DNA from: Thermoanaerobaculia bacterium
Lineage (GTDB): Bacteria > Acidobacteriota > Thermoanaerobaculia > UBA5066
NCBI GenBank assembly: GCA_023717585.1
Contig: JAMQPJ010000512.1
Location: 1 to 13,950 of the forward strand
Direction: 5' to 3'
Length of the DNA stretch: 13,950 nt
Shown: positions 1-7,510 of the stretch, in pieces
How the letters are laid out: the number at the start of each line of letters is the position of its first letter
Numbering within the stretch: position 1 is the first letter of the stretch
Made by a program: the position numbers and the translations under genes
Notes under the pieces: generated by a model
What the model saw: only the letters and a program-made list of their open reading frames with translations
Databases searched by the model: none
Told to the model about the DNA's origin: nothing

Positions 1-873
1 GAGCTGGAGCGAGCGCGCCGTCTCTCTCCGGGCAGCGCGGGTTACGCCACCTCCCTGGCGCTCACCCGGCAGCATCTGGGACAGTGGGAAGCGGCGCTCG
101 GCGATCTCGAAGAGGCCCAGCGCCTCGATCCACGATCGGTCACTACCCTGCACGGGCTGGGCTTCACAGCTCTCCGTTTGCACCGCACGTCGGAGGCCCG
201 GAAGGCCTTCGACCGCGGGCTCGCCCTCGCCCCGACGAACCTGGCGCTCATGCACCGGAAGGCCATGACGTATCTTCTGGAGGGAGACCTGGCAGGAGCT
301 CGTGCGGTTCTGAAGGCGGCGCCGAAGGAAGTGGAGTCGACGGCGCTCGTGGCCTACGTGGCCAGCTTCGCGGACCTCGTCTGGGTGCTCGACGAGGCGC
401 AGCGCGACCTCCTCGTTCGCCTCACGCCGAGCGGCTTCGACGACGATCGCGGCATCTGGGCCCTCTGCCTCACGCAGGCGTACGCGCTGAAGCGCGACGA
501 ACCGAGTGTCCGGAAGTACGCCGAGAGCGCCCGCGCCGCCTCCGAGGAGCATCTCGCGGCGGTGCCGCAGGACGCCCAACTCCACGCCGAGCTCGGCCTT
601 TCGCTCGCGTACCTGGGAAGGAAGGTCGAGGCGATCCGCGAGGCCGAGAAAGCGATGGAGCTCTTGCCCATCGGTAGGGACGCGTTCTTGGGCCCCTACC
701 TCCAGCACCAGCTCGTGCGCGTCTACATCCTCACCGGCGAAAACGAGAAGGCGCTCGACAAGCTGGAGCCGCTGCTGAAGATTCCGTACTTCCTCTCGCC
801 CGGCCGGCTGAGGATCGACCCCAACTTCGACCCGCTCAGGCAGAGCCCGAGGTTCCAGAAGCTGGTGGGGTGA
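1..873 (+). CDS. TPR-repeat protein, C-terminal part (5' truncated by window edge)
   Basis: Reading frame 1 is open from the first base to a TGA at 871-873, so 290 residues of the C-terminal part are visible and the true start lies outside. The fragment is made of helical pairs typical of tetratricopeptide repeats, at about residues 14-47, 49-82, 84-115, 151-186, 191-224 and 231-263, with the usual A/G/Y/P pattern (for example LGRKVEAIREAEKAMELLP). The end, about residues 264-289, reads LRIDPNFDPLRQSPRFQKL. That kind of ending is common in large Acidobacteria-type proteins that join a Ser/Thr kinase or winged-helix DNA-binding domain to TPRs, so the missing N-terminus could be one of these, but that is inference. 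No membrane segment is seen in the visible part. It converges on the GH57 branching enzyme gene with only 14 bases between stop codons. Confidence 0.85.
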   Translation, partial: ELERARRLSPGSAGYATSLALTRQHLGQWEAALGDLEEAQRLDPRSVTTLHGLGFTALRLHRTSEARKAFDRGLALAPTNLALMHRKAMTYLLEGDLAGARAVLKAAPKEVESTALVAYVASFADLVWVLDEAQRDLLVRLTPSGFDDDRGIWALCLTQAYALKRDEPSVRKYAESARAASEEHLAAVPQDAQLHAELGLSLAYLGRKVEAIREAEKAMELLPIGRDAFLGPYLQHQLVRVYILTGENEKALDKLEPLLKIPYFLSPGRLRIDPNFDPLRQSPRFQKLVG

Positions 874-887
874 GGGCGAGGGCAACC

Positions 888-2492
888 TCAGCGCACGGCG
901 GCCAGCTCGGGCTCGAAGAGGCGGTCGCGGTCGGCGATCGCCGCGAACGCCACATCGTCGACGATCCCTGAGTCGGCCATGCGCGCCAGCCGCCAGAAGT
1001 CGCCGACGTGCTCCTTGATCCGCGTCTCCGCGTAGTCCCTCGAGACCTCGTTGTCGATGAGGAACGGCCAGTCGGACGACTGGAGGAGCAGCGCCTGCTG
1101 CTCGAGCGCCGCGAAGAGGGGGGGCGGGATCGCCTCGCGCCGCTCCTCGAACATCTCGATCGCGCGCTCGACGGCGTCCACTTCCTTCCAGTAGGCGATC
1201 GTGTGCTCGTTCCACCAGACCTGGAAGTCGCCGCCGCGGCCCCAGGTGCCGGGCGAGAGGCCGAGGACGCCGGGGGCGGGCGAGGCGGCGAGCGCCTCGG
1301 AGGCCGTGCGCGGCACGACCTTGTCACTTCCGAGGAGCCGCGTGAAGACGGCTTCGAGGAAGTCCACGCCCTCGAACCACCAGTGGCCGAAGAGCTCGAA
1401 GTCGAACATGGTGACGACGACGGGGGCGTCGCCTCCCGGCGGAGAGGGCGCGCTCTCGAGGAGTCTCACGAAGTGCTCCGCGTGCGACGCGACGGCGGCG
1501 GCGACGGCCGCGCGCTCGTAGGGGAGCTTGTCGCCGAGATCGAGCTTCGAGTCCGTGACGCGCCAGTAGCGGTGGCCGCTCGGGGCGCGCTTCTTGTGAA
1601 ACTCCAGGTAACGCCCGTCGCCGGGATAGCCGATCTTCCCGGACCAGACCTGCTGCGACGAGAGCGGATCGCGAGCGAAGACGGCCACGCGCGCCCCGTG
1701 CGACGCGCGCACGGAGTGGATGCGGTACGGCGTGGCCCCGCGCCCGGGCAGATCCACCTGGCCGCCATAGGCGGGCACGTGCCGGCCGCCCGTGACGAGG
1801 TGCGTCTCCACGAAGAAATACTCGAGGCCGCGGGCCGCGAGAAAGTCCTCGAGTCCGCACCGATCCTCGACGTGCCCGTCCGCGGGCGAGGTCCACGCGC
1901 CCCCCGGCCGGTACGCGCACTCGGGCAGCCAGATGCCGCGCGCGTCGCTCCCGAAGTGCCGCCGATGCGTCGCGAGCCCGGCATCGAGCTGGCGGTCGAT
2001 CGCGCGATCGTTCGGGAGGAGCGGCAGGAAGCCGTGCGTCGCGGCGGAAGCGATCATCTCGAGGGCGCCGCGTTCGGCGAGGCGGCGAAAGGCCGGGATG
2101 AGACCCTCCGGGCGGCGCGCGAAATCCGCGCGGTGTCCGGCGTAGAAAGCGGACCAGGAGGCAGCCACTGAAGCGGCGTGCGCGTCGCCCGCCGCGAGGA
2201 GCCGCTCCTCGTCCTCGCGAGCAGCGCGCGCGCGCTGCGCGAGATACGCGTCGAACCCCGAGGCGAAGCGCGCGTCCTGGAGCTGCTCGCACAGGACGGG
2301 CGTCATTCCGACCGTGGCCTTGACGGGAATCCCGGCCGCGAGCAGGCGCTCGACCGCGACGAGGAAGGGCAGGTACGTCTCGGCGGCGGCCTCGTAAAGC
2401 CAGTTTGCGCCGTGCGGCCACGTCCCGTGCCCGAGCACGTCCGGAATGTGGCCGTGCAATACGAGGACGAGCGTCGTCGGGGGGCGCGTCAT
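888..2492 (-). CDS. GH57 1,4-alpha-glucan (glycogen) branching enzyme, DUF1957 type
   Basis: A 534-residue protein, close to the usual length of about 520-530 for GH57 branching enzymes. These cut alpha-1,4 glucan chains and re-attach them by alpha-1,6 bonds in cytoplasmic glycogen synthesis. The GH57 motifs are in order: HGHIPD at 13-18, EMIASAATHGFLP at 145-157, GIWLPECAYRP at 186-196 with candidate nucleophile Glu191, and TMFDFELFGHWWFEG at 361-375 with candidate acid/base Asp364. The C-terminal helical domain has SPGTWG (413-418) and LLLQSSDWPFL (468-478), characteristic of the DUF1957 branching group. There is no signal peptide. The ATG at 2492 directly starts the conserved N-terminal strand. 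It lacks a clear Shine-Dalgarno sequence but lies only 15 bases behind the other GH57 gene, so translation is probably coupled in one operon. Family and likely activity are secure; other GH57 specificities cannot be fully excluded. Confidence 0.92.
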   Translation of the reverse strand: MTRPPTTLVLVLHGHIPDVLGHGTWPHGANWLYEAAAETYLPFLVAVERLLAAGIPVKATVGMTPVLCEQLQDARFASGFDAYLAQRARAAREDEERLLAAGDAHAASVAASWSAFYAGHRADFARRPEGLIPAFRRLAERGALEMIASAATHGFLPLLPNDRAIDRQLDAGLATHRRHFGSDARGIWLPECAYRPGGAWTSPADGHVEDRCGLEDFLAARGLEYFFVETHLVTGGRHVPAYGGQVDLPGRGATPYRIHSVRASHGARVAVFARDPLSSQQVWSGKIGYPGDGRYLEFHKKRAPSGHRYWRVTDSKLDLGDKLPYERAAVAAAVASHAEHFVRLLESAPSPPGGDAPVVVTMFDFELFGHWWFEGVDFLEAVFTRLLGSDKVVPRTASEALAASPAPGVLGLSPGTWGRGGDFQVWWNEHTIAYWKEVDAVERAIEMFEERREAIPPPLFAALEQQALLLQSSDWPFLIDNEVSRDYAETRIKEHVGDFWRLARMADSGIVDDVAFAAIADRDRLFEPELAAVR

Positions 2493-2507
2493 GGAAAGGG
2501 CGCGATT

Positions 2508-4658
2508 CTACGCCGGTGCTCGCCCGGCTCTTCGCGCGCTTGCCGGGGAAGACGCGGGTCCGGGCGGCCGGAAGCGCAACCACCCCTCCTCCGGGATCGC
2601 CTCGAGCATGCGGCCTGCGCCGTCGAGAACCGAGACCCGGAACGCCAGCATGGCGCGCGCGCCGAGGGAACAGGGAAGGCGCGCCTCGAGCGCACGGTTC
2701 AGGCCCACGCGCAAGACCCCGTCGCCCGTCACTCCTGGCGAAAGGTGCAGGTCCGTCACGACGGGAGCGTTGCCTTCGCCCGGCGGCAGGATCTCGACGC
2801 GCAGCATCTGCCCGTGAAAGACCGACACGTCTCCCTCGGGGTCGAGCCGGAGAAAGAGCGTGTCGCCCGCCGCGGACGCACCGAAGAGAAGCTGCTTCAC
2901 GAGGCCCGCGCCGCGATGCATCGTTCCGCGGCTTCCGCCTCTCACGCAGCCGGCGCCCGCCCAGTCGTGCTCTGCCGCGAGGCCATCCACTTCCGGCCAG
3001 AGCGCCGATCCCGGAAGCTCGACGACGGGAGCATTGAGCGGGTCGACGGGCTCGAGGAGCGCGGGCGGCACCGGCCGCGACAGCGCGCGGTAGGCGTCCG
3101 CGAGGTGGCGGCGGAAAAGGGCGTCGAAGACGGCGTCGTGCGCGGACGAGTGGTCGTCGCCGAACCACCAGAACCAGTCCGAGGCCTCCGCCGCGAACAG
3201 CGCGGCCTTGGCGGCGGCGGGCGTCGTGTCGCCCGTGAGCACGTCCGCGGGCGAGACCAGGGGCGCCGCCGCGATCTCTCCGCCGAGCGCCTCGCGCGCG
3301 TCGTGGAGAAGGCTCCACGCCCTGTTTTTCGGCGCCGCGCCGACCCATGTGGCGAGGGTTCCCTCCACCCACGAGCCCGCGACGACGCGGTCGAGGTGCC
3401 CGGGCGGCACGGTGAGGCGGGACAGCGCCTCGGACGGCGTCACGACTTCGAAGTCCGGCCGCGCCGCCAGCGCCGCCGCGAGCGCGCGCAGGAACGGGGC
3501 GCCGTTGTCCGGATAGGACTCCCAGGCGTTCTCGCCGTCGAGGATCACGGGCACGACGAGCTCGGCCTCGGGCGCGGCGTTGCGGATCGAAAGCAGGCGC
3601 GCCACGAAGTCGGCGGCGGCGTCGGCCGGATTCCACGTCGCGTACGAAAAGCCGATCCGGTCCGAAAGAACTCGATCGCGAAAGAAGATGTCGGGCGACG
3701 GGACACCCGAGAGACGCCAGGGCCGGAACACGGCGCGCGCGCGGTCGCCTTCGCCGAAGTCGCGCTTGCCGGCCGACAGCGATTGGAGGAGGACCGCTTC
3801 GTCCGACGCGACCCACGAAACACCGGACTCTCCGAGGAGCGCGAGCGCGCCTTCCGAGAGCGCTCCCTCGGGCGGCCACATGCCGCGCGGGCGGAAGCCA
3901 AAGTGTTTCTCGAACGTCGCGAGCCCGAGGAAGAGCTGCGACCGGGCGTCGTCGGGATGGGAGAAACGCGGCACAGGAACGGGCAGGTCGGGACGCGCGT
4001 CGCGGCCCGCGCTCGAGTCCAGAAGCAGCGGCAGGATCGGGTGGTGGTACGGGCTCGTCGCGGCCTCGACGACCCCCGACTCGAAGGCCTGCTTCCACGC
4101 GGGAATCACCTTGCCGAGGAAGGCGGCCTGATGGTCGAGAAGCGCGTTCTTTTCGGATTCCGTGAAGCCCTTTCCGCGCTTTCGGAGATGGACGAGGAGC
4201 GGGTCCCTGAGGAGAGTCGGCCCGGACCAGGCGAGATGGAAGAGCACGACGAGATCCGTGAGGTCGGGGGCTCCGAGGGATTCCCGGGCCTCCACCCGGT
4301 TCCTGAGGTCGGCCAGCCGCGGATGGCGCTCGAGGATGCGCGGATGGACCGAGAAGAAGTTCTCGCGCGCGAACCGGACGGAGGCCGCGTCCCATTCCGT
4401 CGCGGGCGCGCGCGCGATCTCGAGAAAGGCGTCGGAGCCGCCCCGCGCGAGAAGGTCGATCTGGTCGAGCAGGGCGGGCACGAGGTTCGCCGTGTGATGA
4501 ACGCGGGGCTCCTCGCTCAGCAGCGCGGGGAGGTCGTAGTAGTCCTTCAGGGCGTGGAGGCGCACCCAGGGGAGGGCGGGGGGCGCGCCATCGAAGGTCG
4601 GGTACCACGGCTGATGGAAATGCCAGATGAAGACGACGCGGAGCGGCGGTACGGTCAC
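2508..4658 (-). CDS. GH57 alpha-amylase/4-alpha-glucanotransferase-like glycoside hydrolase
   Basis: A 716-residue cytoplasmic GH57 enzyme of the COG1449 type. Motif 1 is HFHQPWY (13-19). GVVEAATSPYHHPILPLL (195-212) corresponds to motif 2. GMWPPEGALSE (259-269) holds the likely nucleophile Glu264, followed by WVASDE (282-287). VILDGENAWESYPDNG (371-386) holds the likely acid/base Asp374. A further conserved block, EASDWFWWFGDDHSS, is at 491-505. The C-terminal region, about 520-716, looks like a beta-rich accessory domain and ends in a low-complexity Pro/Ala/Ser tail. The start codon is GTG at 4658, placed immediately before the first beta strand and motif 1; a candidate promoter lies just upstream. 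Exact specificity (amylase, amylopullulanase or glucanotransferase) cannot be read from sequence. Its pairing with a branching enzyme points to alpha-glucan turnover. Confidence 0.88.
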   Translation of the reverse strand: MTVPPLRVVFIWHFHQPWYPTFDGAPPALPWVRLHALKDYYDLPALLSEEPRVHHTANLVPALLDQIDLLARGGSDAFLEIARAPATEWDAASVRFARENFFSVHPRILERHPRLADLRNRVEARESLGAPDLTDLVVLFHLAWSGPTLLRDPLLVHLRKRGKGFTESEKNALLDHQAAFLGKVIPAWKQAFESGVVEAATSPYHHPILPLLLDSSAGRDARPDLPVPVPRFSHPDDARSQLFLGLATFEKHFGFRPRGMWPPEGALSEGALALLGESGVSWVASDEAVLLQSLSAGKRDFGEGDRARAVFRPWRLSGVPSPDIFFRDRVLSDRIGFSYATWNPADAAADFVARLLSIRNAAPEAELVVPVILDGENAWESYPDNGAPFLRALAAALAARPDFEVVTPSEALSRLTVPPGHLDRVVAGSWVEGTLATWVGAAPKNRAWSLLHDAREALGGEIAAAPLVSPADVLTGDTTPAAAKAALFAAEASDWFWWFGDDHSSAHDAVFDALFRRHLADAYRALSRPVPPALLEPVDPLNAPVVELPGSALWPEVDGLAAEHDWAGAGCVRGGSRGTMHRGAGLVKQLLFGASAAGDTLFLRLDPEGDVSVFHGQMLRVEILPPGEGNAPVVTDLHLSPGVTGDGVLRVGLNRALEARLPCSLGARAMLAFRVSVLDGAGRMLEAIPEEGWLRFRPPGPASSPASARRAGRAPA

Positions 4659-4666
4659 GTTCCGAC

Positions 4667-4695
4667 GTTTTACCGTCGAGGGCGACCGGACACAA
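4667..4695 (-). promoter_or_regulatory. Candidate promoter of the GH57 operon
   Basis: On the minus strand, TTGTGT (4695-4690) and TAAAAC (4672-4667) are separated by 17 bases. The predicted transcript start falls within a base or two of the GTG start codon at 4658, with no Shine-Dalgarno site, so the mRNA may be leaderless. The -35 element overlaps that of the divergent ffs promoter. Confidence 0.35.
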
Positions 4696-4716
4696 GGGGA
4701 GCACCGCTGCTAGAAT
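4687..4716 (+). promoter_or_regulatory. Promoter of SRP RNA gene ffs
   Basis: CGGACA (4687-4692, four of six matches to TTGACA) is followed after 18 bases by TAGAAT (4711-4716). TGC directly before the -10 makes an extended -10 element. Transcription would begin around 4723-4726, exactly where the closing stem of the SRP RNA begins. Confidence 0.6.
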
Positions 4717-4725
4717 CACGTCCTC

Positions 4726-4851
4726 CGGGCCCCCGGATGAGTTCGGGTCCCGCGCGACGGTCCCCTCCGAACCGTGTCAGATCCGGAAGGAAGCAGCACT
4801 CAGGAGAAAGGCCCGGGCGCCGCGGATCGCCCGGACTCATCGGGGGGCTCG
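4726..4851 (+). ncRNA. ffs: Bacterial small signal recognition particle RNA (4.5S-type)
   Basis: This is the RNA of the signal recognition particle; it binds Ffh and FtsY during co-translational targeting of membrane proteins. The diagnostic apical hairpin is present: GTCAG at 4776-4780, GGAA tetraloop at 4785-4788 and AAGCAGC at 4791-4797, the Ffh M-domain binding site. Bases 4726-4747 pair with 4830-4851 in a 22-pair closing stem with one G-G mismatch and two G-U pairs, which sets the ends at about 126 nt. It has its own extended -10 promoter. Placement directly upstream of dnaX resembles Bacillus, where scr adjoins dnaX. No Alu domain is visible, so this is the short form. The exact 5' and 3' ends are uncertain by a few bases. 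Confidence 0.93.
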
Positions 4852-4867
4852 TTCCACGAGTCCCCCG
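4841..4867 (+). promoter_or_regulatory. Hairpin between ffs and dnaX, competing with SRP RNA closing stem
   Basis: Bases 4841-4851 and 4857-4867 form an uninterrupted 11-pair stem (one G-U) with the five-base loop TTCCA, ending directly before the dnaX ATG at 4868. Its 5' arm is also the 3' arm of the outer SRP RNA stem, so only one structure can form at a time. There is no T tract behind it, so it is not a classical intrinsic terminator. It could mark an ffs processing or termination point or limit access to the dnaX start. Confidence 0.5.
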
Positions 4868-6871
4868 ATGTACAGTCCGCCCGTGAGCGACTCGCCGGCT
4901 TACGTCCCCCTCGCCCGCAAGTGGCGGCCCCGCACGTTCCAGGACGTCGTCGGGCAGGAAGAAATCGTCCGCGCGTTGACGAACGCCGTCACCGCCGATC
5001 GGCTGGCGCACGCGTATCTCTTCTCGGGTCCGCGCGGGGTCGGCAAGACGACGACCGCGCGCCTACTCGCCGCGGCCATCAACTGCAACACGTCGGACCG
5101 CCCCACCGCGACGCCGTGCGGCACGTGCGCGTCGTGCCAGGAAGTCCTCGAAGGCCGGTCGCTCGACACGCTCGAGATCGACGGCGCCACGCACGGCAAG
5201 GTCGACCAGGCGCGCGACCTCATCGAGATCGTTTCGTACGCTCCGTCGCGCGACCGACGGAAGGTCTTCATCATCGACGAGGTCCACGCGATCTCCTCGG
5301 CCGCGTTTCAGGCGCTCTTGAAGACCCTCGAGGAACCGCCTTCCCACGCGGTCTTCATCCTGGCGACGACCGAACGGCACAAGATTCCCGCGACGATCCT
5401 GTCGCGCTGTCAGCGCTTCGACTTCCGGCGCCTCACGGACGAGGAGGTGACCGGCCGCCTCGCGGACATCGCCGTGCGCGAGGGCTTCGAGGTCGTCGAC
5501 GCGGGGCAGGAGTCGAAGGGAAAGAAGCCCGCCGTCGAGCTGGCCGCGCTGGTCGCGCTCGCCGCTGCGGCCACGGGCAGCTTGCGCGACGGCCTCTCGC
5601 TCTTCGACCAGGCCGCCGCGCGTTCCGGAGGCGGCGTCACGTCGGCGGACGTCGCGGCGCTCCTCGGCGCGCCCGACCGCACCGCGCTCGTGACGCTGTT
5701 CAGGGCGGTGCTGGCCTCGGACCGCGTCGCCGTTTTCAAGGGCTGCGCGGAGTTGGAGGCGGCGGGCGCGGAGCCCCGCGCCACGCTCCACGACCTCACC
5801 GCCCTCGTGCGCGGCGCCGTGCGCCTCGCGGCCGACCCGAAGGCGCCGCCGCCCACCGGGCTTTCGGAAGAGGGCGCCGAGCGCGTCCGGGAGTTCGCGC
5901 GGACGACGCCTTACGCCACGCTGCTCCGGCTGTTGGCACTCCTGTCCGAATCCGACGGCACGCTGCGCCGCTCGGACGTGCCCGCCCTCGCCTTCGAGGT
6001 GCTGCTCCTGAAACTCGCGGAGCTTCCGAGGCTGGTGCCGATCGAAGAGTTTCTTGGTCGGATGGGGACCGAGGGAGGGGGAGGAGGATTCTCTTTGAAA
6101 GGGGAAAGAGGCCCGGGCGCGGTATCTTTCGCGCCGAGCAGCCATGAGTCGGCGGGTGGCGGCCCCGGGGGATTCTCTTCGAAGGGTAATTCAACCGCGG
6201 AGCGCGCCGAACCCACCTCGCGCGCCACCGGCGCCTCGTCGTCGGCCACGGCATTCGCGGCGCCGCTGACCCTCACCGCGCCAGTCCCCTCTCCCTCTTC
6301 CCCTTCTAAGAAATCCCCAGGTGCCGCCTTTGCCTCGGCAAAGCACGAATCGAGCAGCCGTGCCCCGGCGCGCTCCGAAGCAGAGAATTCTTCCTCCGAC
6401 GTTCCCCGCTTCGTCGGCCTGACGCCCCTGGAAATCATTCCCGACCCGGTGGCGACGCCCGACCCCGCGGGTGCGTTCCGGGTCGCCGTGGAGAAGAAAC
6501 ACTCGCAGCTCGGGGCCGTCCTCGAAGACTCGTTGATCCGGCTCGAGGGAAAGACCGTGTGGATCTCGCTCGATCCGCCGAGCGTCGTCACCGAAAAACG
6601 CCTCGTCGAGCCGGCAATGGCGAAAGTGCTCGAAGAAGCAGCCGTCGCCGTCCTCGGGCGCGGCGCGCGGGTGGCCGTTGAAAGCGTGTCCCCGCCCGCC
6701 GGCGATCTCACGGCAGCCGCGGCGAACGCGGATCCGGAGACCCTCGAAAGGGAGCACCTGAGGATGAAAGTCGCGACCGACGAGCGCGTCAAGCGAATGA
6801 TGGATCTCTTCGGCGGCGAGATCGCCGACGTGAAGCGCGACGGCGGTCCCGACCGGGCGAAGGGGCGCTGA
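4868..6871 (+). CDS. dnaX: DNA polymerase III subunit gamma/tau
   Basis: The clamp-loader ATPase subunit that opens and loads the beta clamp at the replication fork. The 667-residue protein has a Walker A motif GPRGVGKT (54-61), zinc-binding Cys73, Cys84, Cys87 and Cys90, Walker B IIDEVH (135-140), the LLKTLEEPP block (150-158) and the SRC motif (179-181). AAA+ domain III follows to about residue 380. Residues about 395-505 form a low-complexity Gly/Ser/Ala/Pro linker, then a folded tau-like domain ends with MDLFGGEI near the C-terminus. The ATG at 4868 gives an N-terminus before the conserved LARKWRP block, but GTG at 4883 is an equally possible start, as neither has a Shine-Dalgarno site. 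I see no obvious A-run frameshift site for making gamma. Expression may depend on read-through from ffs. recR follows after 3 bases. Confidence 0.95.
   Translation: MYSPPVSDSPAYVPLARKWRPRTFQDVVGQEEIVRALTNAVTADRLAHAYLFSGPRGVGKTTTARLLAAAINCNTSDRPTATPCGTCASCQEVLEGRSLDTLEIDGATHGKVDQARDLIEIVSYAPSRDRRKVFIIDEVHAISSAAFQALLKTLEEPPSHAVFILATTERHKIPATILSRCQRFDFRRLTDEEVTGRLADIAVREGFEVVDAGQESKGKKPAVELAALVALAAAATGSLRDGLSLFDQAAARSGGGVTSADVAALLGAPDRTALVTLFRAVLASDRVAVFKGCAELEAAGAEPRATLHDLTALVRGAVRLAADPKAPPPTGLSEEGAERVREFARTTPYATLLRLLALLSESDGTLRRSDVPALAFEVLLLKLAELPRLVPIEEFLGRMGTEGGGGGFSLKGERGPGAVSFAPSSHESAGGGPGGFSSKGNSTAERAEPTSRATGASSSATAFAAPLTLTAPVPSPSSPSKKSPGAAFASAKHESSSRAPARSEAENSSSDVPRFVGLTPLEIIPDPVATPDPAGAFRVAVEKKHSQLGAVLEDSLIRLEGKTVWISLDPPSVVTEKRLVEPAMAKVLEEAAVAVLGRGARVAVESVSPPAGDLTAAAANADPETLEREHLRMKVATDERVKRMMDLFGGEIADVKRDGGPDRAKGR
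6086..6106 (+). repeat. Short palindromic repeat in dnaX linker, copy A
   Basis: GGATTCTCTTTGAAAGGGG followed by AA. The centre CTTTGAAAG is an inverted repeat extended by G-U pairs. It is closely matched by copy B at 6167-6190 and by an inverted copy C at 6298-6318. It encodes linker residues GFSLKGE. Confidence 0.5.
6167..6190 (+). repeat. Short palindromic repeat in dnaX linker, copy B
   Basis: GGGGGATTCTCTTCGAAGGG followed by TAAT, in the same orientation and the same reading frame as copy A, here encoding GFSSKGN. The centre CTTCGAAG is a perfect 8-base palindrome. Confidence 0.5.
6298..6318 (-). repeat. Short palindromic repeat in dnaX linker, inverted copy C
   Basis: On the minus strand this reads GGGGATTTCTTAGAAGGGGA then A, matching the consensus of copies A and B with one base fewer in the middle. 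It is still translated in frame as part of the Ser/Pro/Lys-rich linker. Confidence 0.4.
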
Positions 6872-6874
6872 CGC

Positions 6875-7483
6875 ATGGCCGCCCTTCCGGCGTTCGACCG
6901 CCTCGTCGCGGCTCTCGAGGGGCTGCCGGGCATCGGGCCGAAAAGCGCGAGGCGGCTCGCTTACTACCTCCTCGCCGCCCCCGAGCACGAGGCCGGGGCT
7001 CTCGCCGCGGCCCTCGCGGAGGCTCGGGAGCGCACGCGTTCGTGCACGATCTGCCACGCCCTCACCGAGACCGATCCCTGCAACATCTGCTCGGATCCGA
7101 CGCGCGACCGGCGGCTTCTCGCCGTCGTGGAGGACGCCGCGGACGTTTACGTGCTCGAGCGGACCCGCGAGTTCCGCGGCCGCTACCACGTGCTCGCCGG
7201 CGTACTGGCGCCGCTCCGCGGCATCGGGCCGGACGACCTCAACGTCGCCGATCTCGTCGCGCGCGTCGAGCGTCCTTCGGAAGGGGAAGCCGTCGAGGAG
7301 GTCCTCCTCGCGACGAATCCGAACGTGGAAGGCGAGTCCACGGCTCTCTACCTCGCCCGCCGGCTCAAGCCCCTCGGCGTCAAGGTGACGCGCCTCGCGC
7401 TGGGTCTGCCGGTCGGCGCCGCGCTCGAGTTCGCGGACGAAGTCACCCTCTCGAGGTCCCTTTCGGGCCGCCGGGAGATCTGA
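6875..7483 (+). CDS. recR: Recombination mediator protein RecR
   Basis: RecR acts with RecO (and RecF) to load RecA on SSB-coated gaps. At 202 residues it has the standard family length. Visible parts are the helix-hairpin-helix LPGIGPKSARRLAYYLL (17-33), a four-cysteine zinc finger (Cys57, Cys60, Cys69, Cys72), a Toprim domain from about 80 to 175 with Glu86 and the RYHVLAG block (103-109), and the C-terminal GLPVG...ADEVTLSRS segment. The ATG at 6875 lies 3 bases after the dnaX stop and has an AAGGGG Shine-Dalgarno-like stretch within the dnaX 3' end, so the two are co-transcribed and probably translationally coupled. The nucleoid protein gene ybaB/ebfC, usually between dnaX and recR, is not here. 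Confidence 0.96.
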   Translation: MAALPAFDRLVAALEGLPGIGPKSARRLAYYLLAAPEHEAGALAAALAEARERTRSCTICHALTETDPCNICSDPTRDRRLLAVVEDAADVYVLERTREFRGRYHVLAGVLAPLRGIGPDDLNVADLVARVERPSEGEAVEEVLLATNPNVEGESTALYLARRLKPLGVKVTRLALGLPVGAALEFADEVTLSRSLSGRREI

Positions 7484-7488
7484 TCGGG

Positions 7489-7494
7489 TAGACT
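7489..7494 (+). promoter_or_regulatory. Possible -10 element for mglB
   Basis: GGTAGACT in the 27-base gap between recR and mglB resembles the TAGAAT -10 elements at 4711 and 13548. A start about 7 bases downstream would leave a leader of about 10 bases. No -35 is recognisable, so mglBA may simply be transcribed with recR. Confidence 0.25.
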
Positions 7495-7510
7495 TGGCCC
7501 TCAAGAGCGA

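Noticed and set aside
871..889. TGAGG/CCTCA inverted repeat between the convergent TPR and GH57 genes as a terminator
   Set aside because: Only five pairs with no T tract; too weak to call.
1324..4719. 1131-codon open frame on the minus strand in another frame across both GH57 genes
   Set aside because: Arginine/proline-rich with no motifs; it spans the junction of two real genes and is a codon-bias artefact.
2178..4886. 902-codon open frame on the plus strand opposite the GH57 genes
   Set aside because: Arg/Glu-rich without any recognisable domain, antisense to two enzymes with full motif sets; a GC-rich shadow frame.
6091..6110. Programmed frameshift site for DnaX gamma production at the purine-rich stretch
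   Set aside because: No A-run heptamer of the known type and no clear stem-loop directly behind; an A/G-rich linker repeat explains it better.
4774..6147. Plus-strand frame starting inside ffs and overlapping dnaX
   Set aside because: It is the dnaX DNA in the wrong frame and starts in the conserved SRP RNA hairpin; the product is Arg/Gly-rich noise.
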